Shown here in pieces: positions 53,215-62,398 of a DNA stretch of 64,000 nucleotides. The notes below the pieces were generated by a model. The model was not told the DNA's origin, did not search any database, and was given only the letters and a program-made list of their open reading frames with translations. The DNA lies in assembly GCA_041395725.1 (NCBI GenBank), contig JAWKZW010000001.1:2790001-2854000 (forward strand), written 5' to 3'. Position numbers and translations under genes: made by a program. Positions within the stretch are counted from its first letter, which is position 1. Each line of letters begins with the position of its first letter. Source of the stretch: Gammaproteobacteria bacterium (lineage in GTDB: Bacteria > Pseudomonadota > Gammaproteobacteria > Pseudomonadales > Pseudohongiellaceae).

Positions 53215-54462
53215 ATGCGTTTCCTTACCTTACTCGTTCTGCTTGGTTTCACCAGTTCAGTGCAGGCCCAGGGCTTTCTCGATTCCATCCGTCGGCGTGT
53301 GACCGACACCGTCGACAATGCGGTGGACGAGGTCCGTTCCATCACCAATCAGGAAATTAATGACGTCAACCAGGATGTCAGTCAGTCCACGGACGGCATC
53401 GTTGAAAACGTGGTTCCGCAGGTGCCGACCACGGTGGGGATTCCCGCTTCGTCGTCATCGGTGCCAACTGCTGTAGTCAGTGAGACCACCGGACTTAGCC
53501 AGGGCACCCTGCCGGATCCGCTGGTCTGGGGCACCCCTTCGGGCAATGATCTGCGGGCTATCGATCAGGAAATCCAGGGACTCCGCCTGGGTATGCCGGC
53601 TATGTTTGTGGATGAGATTCTCAGGGAGCGCGGTTATGAAAGTTTCCAGCTGCAGCAATACCATAAGCGTCAGACGGACGACGCCGGACGCCTCATCCGC
53701 ACACAGCGAATAAGCTATTACACGGTTCAGCCCACTCAGGAGTTTATCGATGAACTGGAAAGCGGTGAGCTGAAAGACATGATTCTTGAGGCGCAGCGGG
53801 TAATTAATGCGAATCAGCAGGCGGCTCAAGATGCCGCAGCAACCGCGCGTGATGCCCGGACCCGGGAATCAGGACGAGGCTCAAGCGACACTAACGTCCC
53901 CAGGAACCTTGAGCTGGTCTACGTCATACTGTACGAGCAGCTTTATGATCAGAATAATACCCAGTTTGATCTGGATGCCGCGATTGCACAGGTTCGTGGG
54001 GTTTTCGGCCCTTCCACTTTTCCTTTTGATCCCAATCTGCCCAGGCAGGGCATGGCTTTCAACAAATCGCCGGATCGTACCTTGATTTACCACGATGCCT
54101 CGTTGCTTTCGGAAGACTACAAGACTGACCTGGTCAAGTCGGTACCGGGAGTGAAGCTGGGCCATATGTCGGCGGTCTACAACGCGCTTCTGGCGCCGTG
54201 CGGCGGACCGGAAAGCCTTGGGGTTGCTGGCGGCGGCGGTTGCCCGAATGGCTACCTTGATGCCTTCCCTGATTTTGACAAGCAGATGGAGCTCAACCGG
54301 GCCGTGCTGAGCCCCTACATGCGCATACAGGGCGCACGCTCTACCGCTGGTATCGAAACGCGCCTGGAGTGGAGTTATCTGCAGTCTGAGCGCGGGATGC
54401 GGGAAAGTCATGCACAGGAAGTGGCGCGGGAAAATGCGCCCCCCGCACAGCTGGATTTTTAA
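53215..54462 (+). CDS. Uncharacterised secreted protein
   Basis: I do not recognise this 415-residue protein. It has a clear signal peptide ('RFLTLLVLLGFTSSVQA', cut before QGF), then an acidic helical part with 'VTDTVDNAVDEVRSITNQE' and a Ser/Thr/Val-rich linker. A middle segment 'EIQGLRLGMPAMFVDEILRERGYESFQ' (in parts) looks like a small folded repeat with Gly-Met-pro pattern seen in SmpA/BamE-type proteins, but no more. The C-terminal part is rich in Asn and Tyr with Cys in 'APCGGPESL..GGGCPNG'. I chose ATG 53215 because GGGAG is well spaced. Likely periplasmic. Confidence 0.75.
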   Translation: MRFLTLLVLLGFTSSVQAQGFLDSIRRRVTDTVDNAVDEVRSITNQEINDVNQDVSQSTDGIVENVVPQVPTTVGIPASSSSVPTAVVSETTGLSQGTLPDPLVWGTPSGNDLRAIDQEIQGLRLGMPAMFVDEILRERGYESFQLQQYHKRQTDDAGRLIRTQRISYYTVQPTQEFIDELESGELKDMILEAQRVINANQQAAQDAAATARDARTRESGRGSSDTNVPRNLELVYVILYEQLYDQNNTQFDLDAAIAQVRGVFGPSTFPFDPNLPRQGMAFNKSPDRTLIYHDASLLSEDYKTDLVKSVPGVKLGHMSAVYNALLAPCGGPESLGVAGGGGCPNGYLDAFPDFDKQMELNRAVLSPYMRIQGARSTAGIETRLEWSYLQSERGMRESHAQEVARENAPPAQLDF

Positions 54463-54468
54463 CGCAGC

Positions 54469-54500
54469 AGCGATTCCAAAATTAATCAGAGGTTCCTTAA
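54469..54500. repeat. Solo end of the MITE-like repeat
   Basis: Thirty of 32 bases match the right terminal repeat of the element at 60494-60766 (same orientation: AGCGATTCC..ATTAATCAGAGG..TTCCTTAA). No opposite end lies nearby, so this is a solitary or decayed end just after the secreted-protein stop. Confidence 0.65.
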
Positions 54501-54582
54501 ACTGGCTTAAGTCAGGCATCGATAAAGCAGGTTGCCCGGGCTTTCCAGAGGGTCCTCATGAGGGAACCCGTTAATTTAGCCG

Positions 54583-55656
54583 CTAAGCATCATCCAGTCT
54601 CAGGCTCTGCGGCACTGCACTGCTGTTCCAGTGCAGTATGCCGCCGTAGATGTTGGCAACCTTTTCGTGTCCTGCGTCCTTGAGAATGTTAATTGCCAGC
54701 GCTGAACGTTTGCCTGATCGGCACAGTGTGACTACGGGTTTATCGGTGGGGACTTCGTTAACCCGCTCTCTCAGCTCGGACAGCGGGATAAAAATGGCGT
54801 TGTCCAGTGCCTTCATGGCCTCGTCCAGTTCTTCAGGCTCCCGGACGTCGAGGATGGTCACTGATGGCTGGTTATGCATAACCCAAACCGGTTCTACCTC
54901 CGGAACACCCGCATAACTGATGCGTAGATCCGCCCAGTCCGGTTCCGGCGGCAGTTCGCCGGACTCGGGCTTGCCGGAGCGCAGGTTGTTGGGCACGGCC
55001 TCGTCAATTTTCTTGGGGTGGGGCAGCTGCATGGCGTTCATGTACTGGACGAAGTCGTTCTCGTTGGCTTCACCGCCTGCCCGTGGATTAAATGCTTTTT
55101 CCTCGCCGATGGTGGACTGGGTCCGGCCGTTGTAATCGTGCGCCGGGAACACGGCGCAGTCATCGGGCAGGGTGAACAACGTTTCTGTGATTGAATGATA
55201 GAGTCTCGCTGCGTTCCCCTGCTGAAAATCACTGCGCCCGCAACCGCGGATCAACAGGGTGTCTCCGGTGAAAACCTTGCTCTTGTCGGACAACACGAAG
55301 CTCATGCAGCCGTTGGTATGCCCCGGCGTCGCGCGGGCTACCAGCGTTACGCCCTCGACGCCAAACGATTCCCCATCCTGCAGGGCGATGTCCATGTTCT
55401 CTGCCCCGGCGGCGGCTGAAATGGCAATCCTGCAGCCGGTCTTCTGTTTCAGCAACCAGGCAGCGGTAATGTGATCGGCGTGGGCATGGGTATCAACCAC
55501 CAGCCTGAGGGTCAGCCCCAGCTCCCGCAGCATCGCCAAGTCGCGTTGAAACTGCTCGAACACGGGATCAATGAGCAGGGCTTCGCGGCTGGCTTCGTCG
55601 GCCAGCAGGTAAGTGTAGGTTGAGGAGGTGGCGTCATAAAGTTGTCGAAATATCAT
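54583..55656 (-). CDS. Persulfide dioxygenase-rhodanese fusion
   Basis: The enzyme oxidises glutathione persulfide to sulfite and, through the rhodanese part, handles sulfane sulfur. The N-terminal metallo-beta-lactamase domain (about 1-235) has the ETHE1-type ligand set, 'DTHAHADHITAAWLL', 'TPGHTNGCMSF', 'FTGDTLLIRGCGRSDF' and 'PAHDYNGRT'. The C-terminal rhodanese domain (about 255-357) has the active-site loop 'CRSGKRSA'. Such fusions are known in bacteria. The 357-residue length fits. No sulfide:quinone reductase lies beside it. Confidence 0.92.
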   Translation of the reverse strand: MIFRQLYDATSSTYTYLLADEASREALLIDPVFEQFQRDLAMLRELGLTLRLVVDTHAHADHITAAWLLKQKTGCRIAISAAAGAENMDIALQDGESFGVEGVTLVARATPGHTNGCMSFVLSDKSKVFTGDTLLIRGCGRSDFQQGNAARLYHSITETLFTLPDDCAVFPAHDYNGRTQSTIGEEKAFNPRAGGEANENDFVQYMNAMQLPHPKKIDEAVPNNLRSGKPESGELPPEPDWADLRISYAGVPEVEPVWVMHNQPSVTILDVREPEELDEAMKALDNAIFIPLSELRERVNEVPTDKPVVTLCRSGKRSALAINILKDAGHEKVANIYGGILHWNSSAVPQSLRLDDA

Positions 55657-55801
55657 AATGTGTCACCTGCTAAGGGAAGAATACGAGTGGCCGGATCAAT
55701 AGCAATAATTCGCCGGACAAATTCCAACAATCAAGGGGGCTATTCGTCGATGGAAGAATAGCCCCCTGTGACCTGGTATGCCGTTTACCTTAATAGCCAC
55801 A

Positions 55802-56368
55802 TCAGTCAGCCGCCTTGAGGGAGTAGACCCGGGGATCGAAGGCAGCGTGCCGGGATAGAATATTGACAGCCAGTTCCTCTCGCTCTTCATCCTGGGTCCG
55901 GACGAAAAGCAGCAGGTGCCCTTCGTCGACCTGCTCTTCCAGGTATTCGGCGTCGCTTTCATGAATAATCACCGCCAGCAAGGCGCCTACGCCGCTGAAA
56001 ACGGCAGTGGTGGCCGCCGCCGCTGCGATTGCGCCACCCAGAATGCCTGCAGACGCAACAACCGCCCCGCCGGCTACCGCGGCTCCGGTGAGGTAAAGGG
56101 TGCCCAGCAAGGCATGCACAGTATCCCCCACAGATTCTTTGGCCACAAATGCCGTGTCAGGCGCGCCTGAGGAATCCGCATCCTCGTTGATCTCCTCGTA
56201 GAGGTGGCCAAGTTTCTCACGCACCGTGAACTTCCCGGCCAGGAGACCAATCTCGTCGTGCTGAAAGCCCGACTCCTGCAGGTCTTTAATGGTTTCTTCC
56301 AGTTTATGGGAGTCAAAAAAGATTCCTACAGCTTCGCGGATTGGTTTGGCAGTTTGCTGGTCTGTCAT
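55802..56368 (-). CDS. Glycine/alanine-zipper stress-type membrane protein
   Basis: The 188-residue protein has a soluble N-terminal part ('AVGIFFDSHKLEETIKDLQESGF', in parts) like the flexible fold of general-stress family proteins, then a hydrophobic Gly/Ala zipper ('GAAVAGGAVVASAGILGGAI', with more Ala) that would cross or line a membrane, and a soluble 'LLLFVRTQDEEREELAVNIL' C-terminal part. I chose ATG 56368, with AGGA 8 bases before; the frame opens at 56467. The family is uncertain; the pattern resembles general-stress-protein/DUF1269-like members. Confidence 0.75.
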   Translation of the reverse strand: MTDQQTAKPIREAVGIFFDSHKLEETIKDLQESGFQHDEIGLLAGKFTVREKLGHLYEEINEDADSSGAPDTAFVAKESVGDTVHALLGTLYLTGAAVAGGAVVASAGILGGAIAAAAATTAVFSGVGALLAVIIHESDAEYLEEQVDEGHLLLFVRTQDEEREELAVNILSRHAAFDPRVYSLKAAD

Positions 56369-56681
56369 GGGGCTGATCCTCTCAATGTCCAAGTTTTCAC
56401 TTCCAGTATAAGAGCCGTGCCAGACTGGATTATGATATGAAACAAAAAATTGCAATTGAGCAATCACGGGAGTGTCAACTTACTGACCTCGCCGTCGGGC
56501 AAGTCCGCTATTTCAGACGGCATGGGGCAGCGGGAATCGGGCATTCGACGTTAGCATGTGAGGCGGGGGGTGATCTGGAATCTTGCGGATCGCCAGGCCT
56601 GGTTGATTTGTGCGGTTCAGTCACTCGCCTGTCATCTGGTGGTGAGAGTATTGTATGCTGGCATAAGGAGGTATTGGCATC
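56369..56681. other. Divergent intergenic region
   Basis: It separates two divergent genes. A TATACT on the minus strand near 56410 may be the -10 of the leftward gene. I see no gene in it; open frames across it lack similarity. Confidence 0.4.
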
Positions 56682-58367
56682 ATGATCAGGCAGGTGCTTT
56701 TAAGTATTGCAGCGGTCGCCGTATTTCAGTCCGGTTCCCAGGCTTTCGCCCAGTGCGAGTCAGTGCGGGTATCCGAGACCGCCCGTGGCAGCGTCTTTGT
56801 CGACGACAATGGAAACGGCCGACGTGACCCTGGCGAGCCCGGGGTTTCAGAAGTGGCGGTCAGCAACGGCTGCCAGGTGGTGCTGACTGACAGTGAGGGG
56901 GAATATCAGATAGACCTGGCTCCTTTGCAGCTGCTGTTTATCTCCAAGCCGGCAAATTTTCTGGTGCCGGTCGACGATGACAATGTTCCGCGCTTCTATT
57001 ACCGCTATTACCCTGAGGGGACCCCTGCTGCGATCGAAGGCACGGCGGTGGAATGGCTGTTCCCGGTTGCAGATGCGACCGGCCCACTGCCTGAGCGGAT
57101 CGACTTTCCTCTGTTACCGCTGCCGGAGCCATCAGATACTTTTACGGCCCATGGATTTGCCGATCCCCAGGCCCGGTTTGAATTGAGCCAGGACATGCTG
57201 CGGGAAGACCTGATCAACCCACTGGTTGATAACCCTTACGGGGTGGACTTTGGTTTGACCATGGGCGATGTAGGTTACGACAACCTGGCCGTCTATCCAC
57301 GCCACCGCACGATGATGGGGCTGATGGGGATACCCCAGTGGTACCTGCCCGGCAATCACGATATCAATTTCGAAGCGCCGGACGCCCGCTACGCCAATGA
57401 AACCTACAAGTTGTATTTTGGACCGACCTACTACTCATTCAATCATGGCAACGTCCATTTCGTTATCCTCAATAATGTGGAATACGCCGGCGCCGGGAAG
57501 GAATTCATCGAAGAAGGTCGCTACCGGGGTTTTGTGCCTGCCCATCAGTTGCGCTGGCTGGAGCAGGATCTTTCCCACGTACCCCATGATACGCTGCTCG
57601 TCATTGCTACCCACATACCACTCGTTGCTATTGCCGATGATGGACGCTCGGAACCGGCCCGCGGTCCGGGCACGGAAAATTTTAATGAGCTGCTGCAAAT
57701 ACTGGCGCCATTCGAGCATCTGTATGGTCTTGCCGGTCATGACACCAGCAACAGCTGGAAGGTTGAGGTCAATCATCGCCATGGCTGGGGAGGGTTGCCA
57801 TGGATTGCCCACACCCTGGCTGAAGTGCGAGGTAATGGCTGGACACAGGGGCCTGCCGACCTGCGCGGCGTGCGGGATGCCATGATGGAGGACGGCAACC
57901 CCAATGGTTTCTACGTGCTGCGTTTCGACGACGTGGAGCTGGTTCCTGAATTCATCCCGTTCCCGTTCGGACCGGATGCCGGGCGCCGATTACGCATTAC
58001 CCTCGACCCCCTGCTGGAGGAGCCCGCTGACGGTGGCATCCATCGCGGGCGCTTGCAACCGGGCACCCGGCTGGTGGTCAACCTGTTTGACGGGGGAGCG
58101 CGGGACCGGGTCGCAATGTCATTGGACGGAGGCCCGGAGCAGGCCATGATTTATACAGTCAGAATCGACCCGTTCGTGACAAGAGCTCATGAGCGCTACG
58201 CGGATACCGATGATGCCTACGGGCGCGCAACCCGATCTTCGCATGTCTGGGAACTGCCTCTGCCAGGCGGGTTGGAACCCGGCTTACACCATATAAAAGT
58301 AACCAGCGAAGATGAGTTCGGACAGCGCCGGCGCGGTGATTTTACCTTCGAGATTCTCTCTGATTAG
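56682..58367 (+). CDS. Secreted calcineurin-like phosphoesterase, three-domain
   Basis: The 561-residue precursor has a signal peptide ('LLSIAAVAVFQSGSQAFA') and then an N-terminal beta domain that includes a calcium-loop-like 'FVDDNGNGRRDPGEPGV'. The metallophosphatase core has 'HGFADPQA', 'GDVGYDN', 'PGNHD', 'ATHIPL' and 'GLAGHDTSN'. A C-terminal MetallophosC-type beta domain follows. This matches the calcineurin-like phosphoesterase family with N- and C-terminal accessory domains, exported and of unknown substrate. The first motif has Asp-x-Gln (ADPQ) in place of the common Asp-x-His, as in other members with 'SDPQ'. Confidence 0.88.
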   Translation: MIRQVLLSIAAVAVFQSGSQAFAQCESVRVSETARGSVFVDDNGNGRRDPGEPGVSEVAVSNGCQVVLTDSEGEYQIDLAPLQLLFISKPANFLVPVDDDNVPRFYYRYYPEGTPAAIEGTAVEWLFPVADATGPLPERIDFPLLPLPEPSDTFTAHGFADPQARFELSQDMLREDLINPLVDNPYGVDFGLTMGDVGYDNLAVYPRHRTMMGLMGIPQWYLPGNHDINFEAPDARYANETYKLYFGPTYYSFNHGNVHFVILNNVEYAGAGKEFIEEGRYRGFVPAHQLRWLEQDLSHVPHDTLLVIATHIPLVAIADDGRSEPARGPGTENFNELLQILAPFEHLYGLAGHDTSNSWKVEVNHRHGWGGLPWIAHTLAEVRGNGWTQGPADLRGVRDAMMEDGNPNGFYVLRFDDVELVPEFIPFPFGPDAGRRLRITLDPLLEEPADGGIHRGRLQPGTRLVVNLFDGGARDRVAMSLDGGPEQAMIYTVRIDPFVTRAHERYADTDDAYGRATRSSHVWELPLPGGLEPGLHHIKVTSEDEFGQRRRGDFTFEILSD

Positions 58368-58430
58368 TAAAGTGTGCGCCGGGCTGCGGGATATTCGTCA
58401 AGACTGCTGTTCCGGCAGGCCGAACACAGT

Positions 58431-59255
58431 CTATTGGCTCTCCAGCCTGGCAATGAATGCCAAAGTTTCTCTGATCACATCTTCGGTAATGCGCATGTGG
58501 CCACTGTCGGTATAGTGAATAAAATCATGCTGAACACCTGCGGCATTGAGCGCGGTGACAAAGTCGATTGCCTGCTGAATCGGCACAGAACGATCATCAT
58601 CTGAATGAATGACCAGCAGGGGCCTGGTGCCGGGGCCAATGGAATGAATTGGCGAGGCAAGCCGTCGGGCCTCCAGCGGATCACCCTCGATCGGTGTCCA
58701 CAGATTCCCCCAGGACAGAGTATTCAACTCATAGGGTCCTGCGACACTGATGGCAGCACGGATGTCGCTGCGCGCCTCTTCCCAACCACCAACCCGCTCA
58801 TAGGGGCCTTCGCCCAGCGTCGCCGCCAGCGCCACCAGGTGGCCACCCGATGAATCGCCGATGAGATAAATGCTGTCAGTGTCTATACCATACTCGTCGG
58901 CATGGGCATGTACCCAGCGGATCGCTGTCTGCAAGTCCTGGTAGGCGGCGGGCGCGGGCGTTGCCCCGACAAGCCGGTAGTCAATGGTCATGGAAAAATA
59001 ACCCATGCCTGCCCATTGGGCGATGTCCAATGCGTTGGCGTAGTCGCGCTCGCCGGCGCGCCACCGCCCGCCATGAACATAAATAATTGCCGGCAGATCG
59101 GCCCCGTTGACCGGGTAGGCGATGTCTGCAAGCACGGCCGAACCGTTGGTGCGGCTATAAATGACATCGTTCTCGATTGAGATCGGCGTTTGTGCATGTG
59201 TACCGATTGGTGCTAAAACCATCAGCAGTGTGAAGGTGATGATCAGTCTGTGCAT
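58431..59255 (-). CDS. Secreted alpha/beta-hydrolase (esterase, BD-FAE/Abhydrolase_3 type)
   Basis: The 274-residue precursor has a signal peptide ('LIITFTLLMVLAPIGTHA'). The mature part has the oxyanion motif 'YVHGGRW', nucleophile Ser in 'IGDSSGGHLVAL', the acid Asp in 'IHSDDDRSVP' and His in 'DSGHMRI', as in small carboxylesterases and feruloyl-esterase-like enzymes. AAGGAG lies 6 bases before ATG 59255, so the frame's earlier part to 59309 is not used. The substrate is unknown. Confidence 0.88.
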   Translation of the reverse strand: MHRLIITFTLLMVLAPIGTHAQTPISIENDVIYSRTNGSAVLADIAYPVNGADLPAIIYVHGGRWRAGERDYANALDIAQWAGMGYFSMTIDYRLVGATPAPAAYQDLQTAIRWVHAHADEYGIDTDSIYLIGDSSGGHLVALAATLGEGPYERVGGWEEARSDIRAAISVAGPYELNTLSWGNLWTPIEGDPLEARRLASPIHSIGPGTRPLLVIHSDDDRSVPIQQAIDFVTALNAAGVQHDFIHYTDSGHMRITEDVIRETLAFIARLESQ

Positions 59256-59481
59256 GTGCTGCTCCTTATCAAATAGCAATGTTTTAGGGGCCGGCCGCTG
59301 CTTTTGCATGGTTAAAACCGAACTCGGACTTGAGAGTTTCTCATCTGCCCACGGCCAACAGCAGGCTCATTTCAAAAAAGCTACAGCAACGTTCTTCCGC
59401 GCTGGTACTGCTCAGTTACAGTCGGCTGGACCTGGCCCCTATTCAATGAGCAGCCTGAACCTGGAGAGGAAATTAGACTGC

Positions 59482-59715
59482 TCAATGCGTGCTGACTTTA
59501 TTGTCAAACTCGTTTCGTCGATCAAATACCGGTGCGATTTCAAGTAACGATGGCAAATCTTTAGTTCTAACAAGTTCTTCTGTCAATGCTTTGGATTGTG
59601 TATTACCCCGAACCTGAATAGCTGAATAGACGAGCGTTGCTATAGTCGCGAGTGCGCCAATCAGCTCTCCAATGCTTCCCCAATCTTGAATTGCCATATT
59701 CTTATTGAGATCCAC
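59482..59715 (-). CDS. Small membrane protein, likely truncated member of a longer family
   Basis: The 77-residue frame begins 'MAIQDWGSIGELIGALATIA' then 'LVYSAIQVRGNT', the usual opening of a family of uncharacterised marine-gammaproteobacterial proteins of roughly 150 residues with one N-terminal helix. The rest of that family is missing, and the frame ends at 59482. It is probably a decayed gene. The start could be the first Met at 59715 or Met7. Confidence 0.4.
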   Translation of the reverse strand: MDLNKNMAIQDWGSIGELIGALATIATLVYSAIQVRGNTQSKALTEELVRTKDLPSLLEIAPVFDRRNEFDNKVSTH

Positions 59716-60055
59716 TACGTTACGTAAAAGTAACTACCTGGGTAAAGCGCCCCCTTTCGACTTGTAACCATGTTAAAAATTCCGCCTGACGTAAACAGTA
59801 GTTGCGCGTTCGCTTTGCCAGAGATGTGAGTTGGCCGGCTTCCAACCTTCCTGGCGGCGGCTTTCGCCCGATTCTTTTGAAAAACCCAGCCAGTATACCG
59901 ACGTAATTAATCAAGGGCTCAATAATTGTATTCGCCAATAGCCGACTTTGAAACTTTTTGTAGCCAGTGGGCGGCACGCGGCTTTCCTTCCCCTTTCCTG
60001 CCCGGGGTTATTCTCCAAAAACCTGGTTGCTCTAGTTACATCAAATAAGGCAAGG
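59716..60055. other. Stretch without a convincing gene
   Basis: An 85-codon minus-strand frame (59720-59977) lies here, basic and Leu-rich, but without a family match or a ribosome-binding site I can see. I see no RNA gene. It may be the remains of older insertions. Confidence 0.4.
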
Positions 60056-60421
60056 TTAGGTCTCATCGGATTCGAGAGTTTGAGCGTCACGGCGAATGTC
60101 GAACATAAATTTTAATGAAGCAGCGATACCCGCTATTTCAGCCAGTCCGATACTCGGTGCAAGCCAGTACTCAATAGAATCTGCAGGACGTTCTCCAACT
60201 GCACTTGCTTCTGCAAAAAAGCTGAATGTACCGAAAACCAGACTAATTGCGAAAACGACAAACAATGAGGTGACAATCCATACTTGCGATTTAGATAGTT
60301 CCGCACCCACCATATAGGCGCCTATCAGGTATCCGCTGACTACCGTAAAGTAGAGCGCCATCGCTGTCATACCATAACCTATAAGGCTGAATGTCAGCTC
60401 AGCACGTTCATATTCTGTCAC
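60056..60421 (-). CDS. Small four-helix membrane protein, unknown
   Basis: The 121-residue protein has about four hydrophobic helices (starting 'FSLIGYGMTAMALYFTVVSG', 'VWIVTSLFVVFAISLVFG', 'LAPSIGLAEIAGIAASL') and short charged ends. The start is GTG 60421, with TAGGAG 6 bases before it, which supports a real gene. No known family is recognised. It is the first minus-strand gene right of the 59.7-kb gap and lies beside the MITE. Confidence 0.6.
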   Translation of the reverse strand: MTEYERAELTFSLIGYGMTAMALYFTVVSGYLIGAYMVGAELSKSQVWIVTSLFVVFAISLVFGTFSFFAEASAVGERPADSIEYWLAPSIGLAEIAGIAASLKFMFDIRRDAQTLESDET

Positions 60422-60493
60422 GCTATTCTCCTAAGAACTATTGCAGATTGGGTTTGTGGTTCGTTGGGATTGGTTTATCTACTCATTGTTCTA

Positions 60494-60766
60494 TTAGGGA
60501 GCCTCTGATTAATTAGGGAATCGCTCCGGCTTTCAGGTGAGGTCACTGACGAGGCGCCTTGCCGCCGGCATGCGTCGGCCTGTCAAGGCGTGGCAACGAA
60601 GGCAGTGAGTTCGCCTGAAAGCCACTTCGGGCGGTGCCTGTCGGGCGCCACTGCGGCGTTGTCGCGCTTGGCACGGGCTGGGCGCCATTCCCTGCGCACT
60701 ACGCCTTGAAGTGACGCCCGACAGACTCCCGCAGAGCGATTCCCTAATTAATCAGAGGTTCCTTAA
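60494..60766. mobile_element. MITE-like element with 33-bp terminal inverted repeats
   Basis: The ends 60494-60526 and 60734-60766 are inverted copies with 31 of 33 bases the same. Each carries CCTCTGATTAATTAGGGAAT in one orientation. A TTA at each outer edge may be a target duplication. The interior is GC-rich, contains no gene, and has a second inverted repeat: GGCTTTCAGG near 60528 against CCTGAAAGCC near 60614. No transposase lies in the window, so it would have been moved in trans. Partial relatives lie at 50922 and 54469. Confidence 0.7.
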
Positions 60767-60844
60767 TATTTGTGCCGACTCGCTACAACCCTAGGTTACT
60801 TCCGGAGCCAGCCAAATGCAGCCATCTAGTTTCTTTCTGATTGT

Positions 60845-61948
60845 TCAGTTGGGCATAGTTAAGAACGCATTAATGGTGGCATTGATGAATCTGTTTGCTA
60901 CAAGATCTGCGCCAGCCGCACCCGGATGCCCCCATACAGTCTCAATAGGCTGCAGTGAAACGTCACGAATGAAACGACTTTCATTTCTCGAATCGTTAAC
61001 TCTAAAATAAAGATCAGATGAAGCAGGCATTAAAAGCACTCGCGCTCTGATCGAGCGGAGTGTGTTTTCCAGATTACCGTCCTGACCAGGAGTATCTGCT
61101 ACATTATGATTCTGCCAGGTAATGGCCTGGGAAAGTAGATCATTGGCGTCATTACCCAGGAAACTTTCTTCTCTTCGCTTTATCGCCTCATCCAAAGTCA
61201 GGCCTTGGCTAAGATAAGTTTCTCTACGCCACCATTCTGGGGAGTAAATCCATGCGGCCCAATGTGCACCAAGGGCTCGAATTCCTTTCTCAGGAGGCTG
61301 AGTGTATTCACCATTCCGCCAAGCTGCATCTGCCATAATTGCTGCCTTGGCACCCTCTAGCCGCACTATGCCAAATGGATATTCCCTGGCGTTACCACTC
61401 AGCACGACTATCCCATCCATGTACTCAGGATAACTCACCGCCCACTGATACGCCTGTTGCCCCCCCATTGAAAATCCAACGACGGCGAGTAGATGTGGAA
61501 TTCCGAGCTTTTCTGTCAGTAAGCGGTATGCTGCATTAACGTTATCGCGAATTGCGATCTGTGGAAATCGAGGTCCGTCCTGGGGCGGGGGCGTGTTACT
61601 GGGCGACGATGACCAGCCGTTTGCAAACAGGTTAGTTCGAACTATGAAATACTTCGCCGGATCTAGTGCCGCACCTTCCTGAACAAGAAAGCTCAACTCA
61701 TTGTTGTTGGAGGCAGAGTAAGATGAAGGAACCAGTATGGCATTTGATTTCTGTTCATTTAATACTCCATCTGTCGTATAAGCGATTTTTGCGTTTCGTA
61801 AAACCTCTCCATTCTCGAGCCTGAAGTCTCCCAATGCGAATATCTCTGGGGTTACCTGCCCATATACCTCCAAATAAGGAAAGCCGGACAGAATCAGTGC
61901 TGCGAGGGCGAGCGTTGCGGCGCGTTTAGCTACTCTGAATGCTTCCAT
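60845..61948 (-). CDS. Exported alpha/beta-hydrolase, MetX/homoserine acetyltransferase-like
   Basis: The 367-residue precursor has a signal-like N-terminus ('ATLALAALILSGFPYLEVYG') and the fold of the homoserine O-acetyltransferase group: 'FRLENGEVLRNAKIAYTT', nucleophile Ser in 'VVGFSMGGQQAYQWAV', acid Asp in 'PASSDLYFRV', His in 'WGHPGAAG'. Cytosolic MetX enzymes lack a signal peptide, so this is likely an exported hydrolase or acyltransferase with another substrate. It stands alone in an AT-richer region. Confidence 0.85.
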   Translation of the reverse strand: MEAFRVAKRAATLALAALILSGFPYLEVYGQVTPEIFALGDFRLENGEVLRNAKIAYTTDGVLNEQKSNAILVPSSYSASNNNELSFLVQEGAALDPAKYFIVRTNLFANGWSSSPSNTPPPQDGPRFPQIAIRDNVNAAYRLLTEKLGIPHLLAVVGFSMGGQQAYQWAVSYPEYMDGIVVLSGNAREYPFGIVRLEGAKAAIMADAAWRNGEYTQPPEKGIRALGAHWAAWIYSPEWWRRETYLSQGLTLDEAIKRREESFLGNDANDLLSQAITWQNHNVADTPGQDGNLENTLRSIRARVLLMPASSDLYFRVNDSRNESRFIRDVSLQPIETVWGHPGAAGADLVANRFINATINAFLTMPN

Positions 61949-62029
61949 TAAAACTCCCTAAATTTATTGGTGTCTACAACTACGTATCAGCAACCGGCCA
62001 GAAACGATCATCTAATTGTATTTACATCC

Positions 62030-62398
62030 TTACTGCGACTCAGAACTTATGGGCCATTTCACAGCGTACCAAATAATCAGCACTGTCAGGGTGATCTCTA
62101 ACACCACAACTATTTGATAGAAAAGTGCCGACCCAGGAAATGTCAGGGCTTCGATGATGGTGTAGAGAAGTCCCAACAAAACCTTCAGCCAGCGGCTCAA
62201 AGAGGGTGAGAGTACCGCAGATAGGAAGATCATCAGGGCTGGGACAGCCAATATCATTGATACTACAACGAAAATGATATTATTTGCTTCGCCAAGCGGT
62301 CCTATTCGCCCAGCTGCCATATCTTGTATAGTTCCAGGCAAATACATGCTGAAATAGTCATTATAGACATATAGGAACATTAGAGACGCCCACAACAA
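62030..62398 (-). CDS. DUF6326-type small membrane protein
   Basis: The 122-residue protein has about four hydrophobic helices and the pattern 'MLWASLMFLYVYNDYF', 'ILAVPALMIFLSAVL', 'SRWLKVLLG' and a closing 'VVVLEITLTVLIIWYAVKWP' (20 residues). This resembles the DUF6326 family of small four-helix proteins with no known function. The ATG lies at 62398; a clear ribosome-binding site is not seen. Confidence 0.6.
   Translation of the reverse strand: MLWASLMFLYVYNDYFSMYLPGTIQDMAAGRIGPLGEANNIIFVVVSMILAVPALMIFLSAVLSPSLSRWLKVLLGLLYTIIEALTFPGSALFYQIVVVLEITLTVLIIWYAVKWPISSESQ

Noticed and set aside
54551..54572. Hairpin GGGTCCTC/GAGGGAACCC downstream of the persulfide dioxygenase gene
   Set aside because: The stem is interrupted and no T run follows on either strand, so it is not called a terminator.
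59720..59977. 85-codon minus-strand frame
   Set aside because: No family similarity, no visible ribosome-binding site and unconvincing composition; reported only as a gap.
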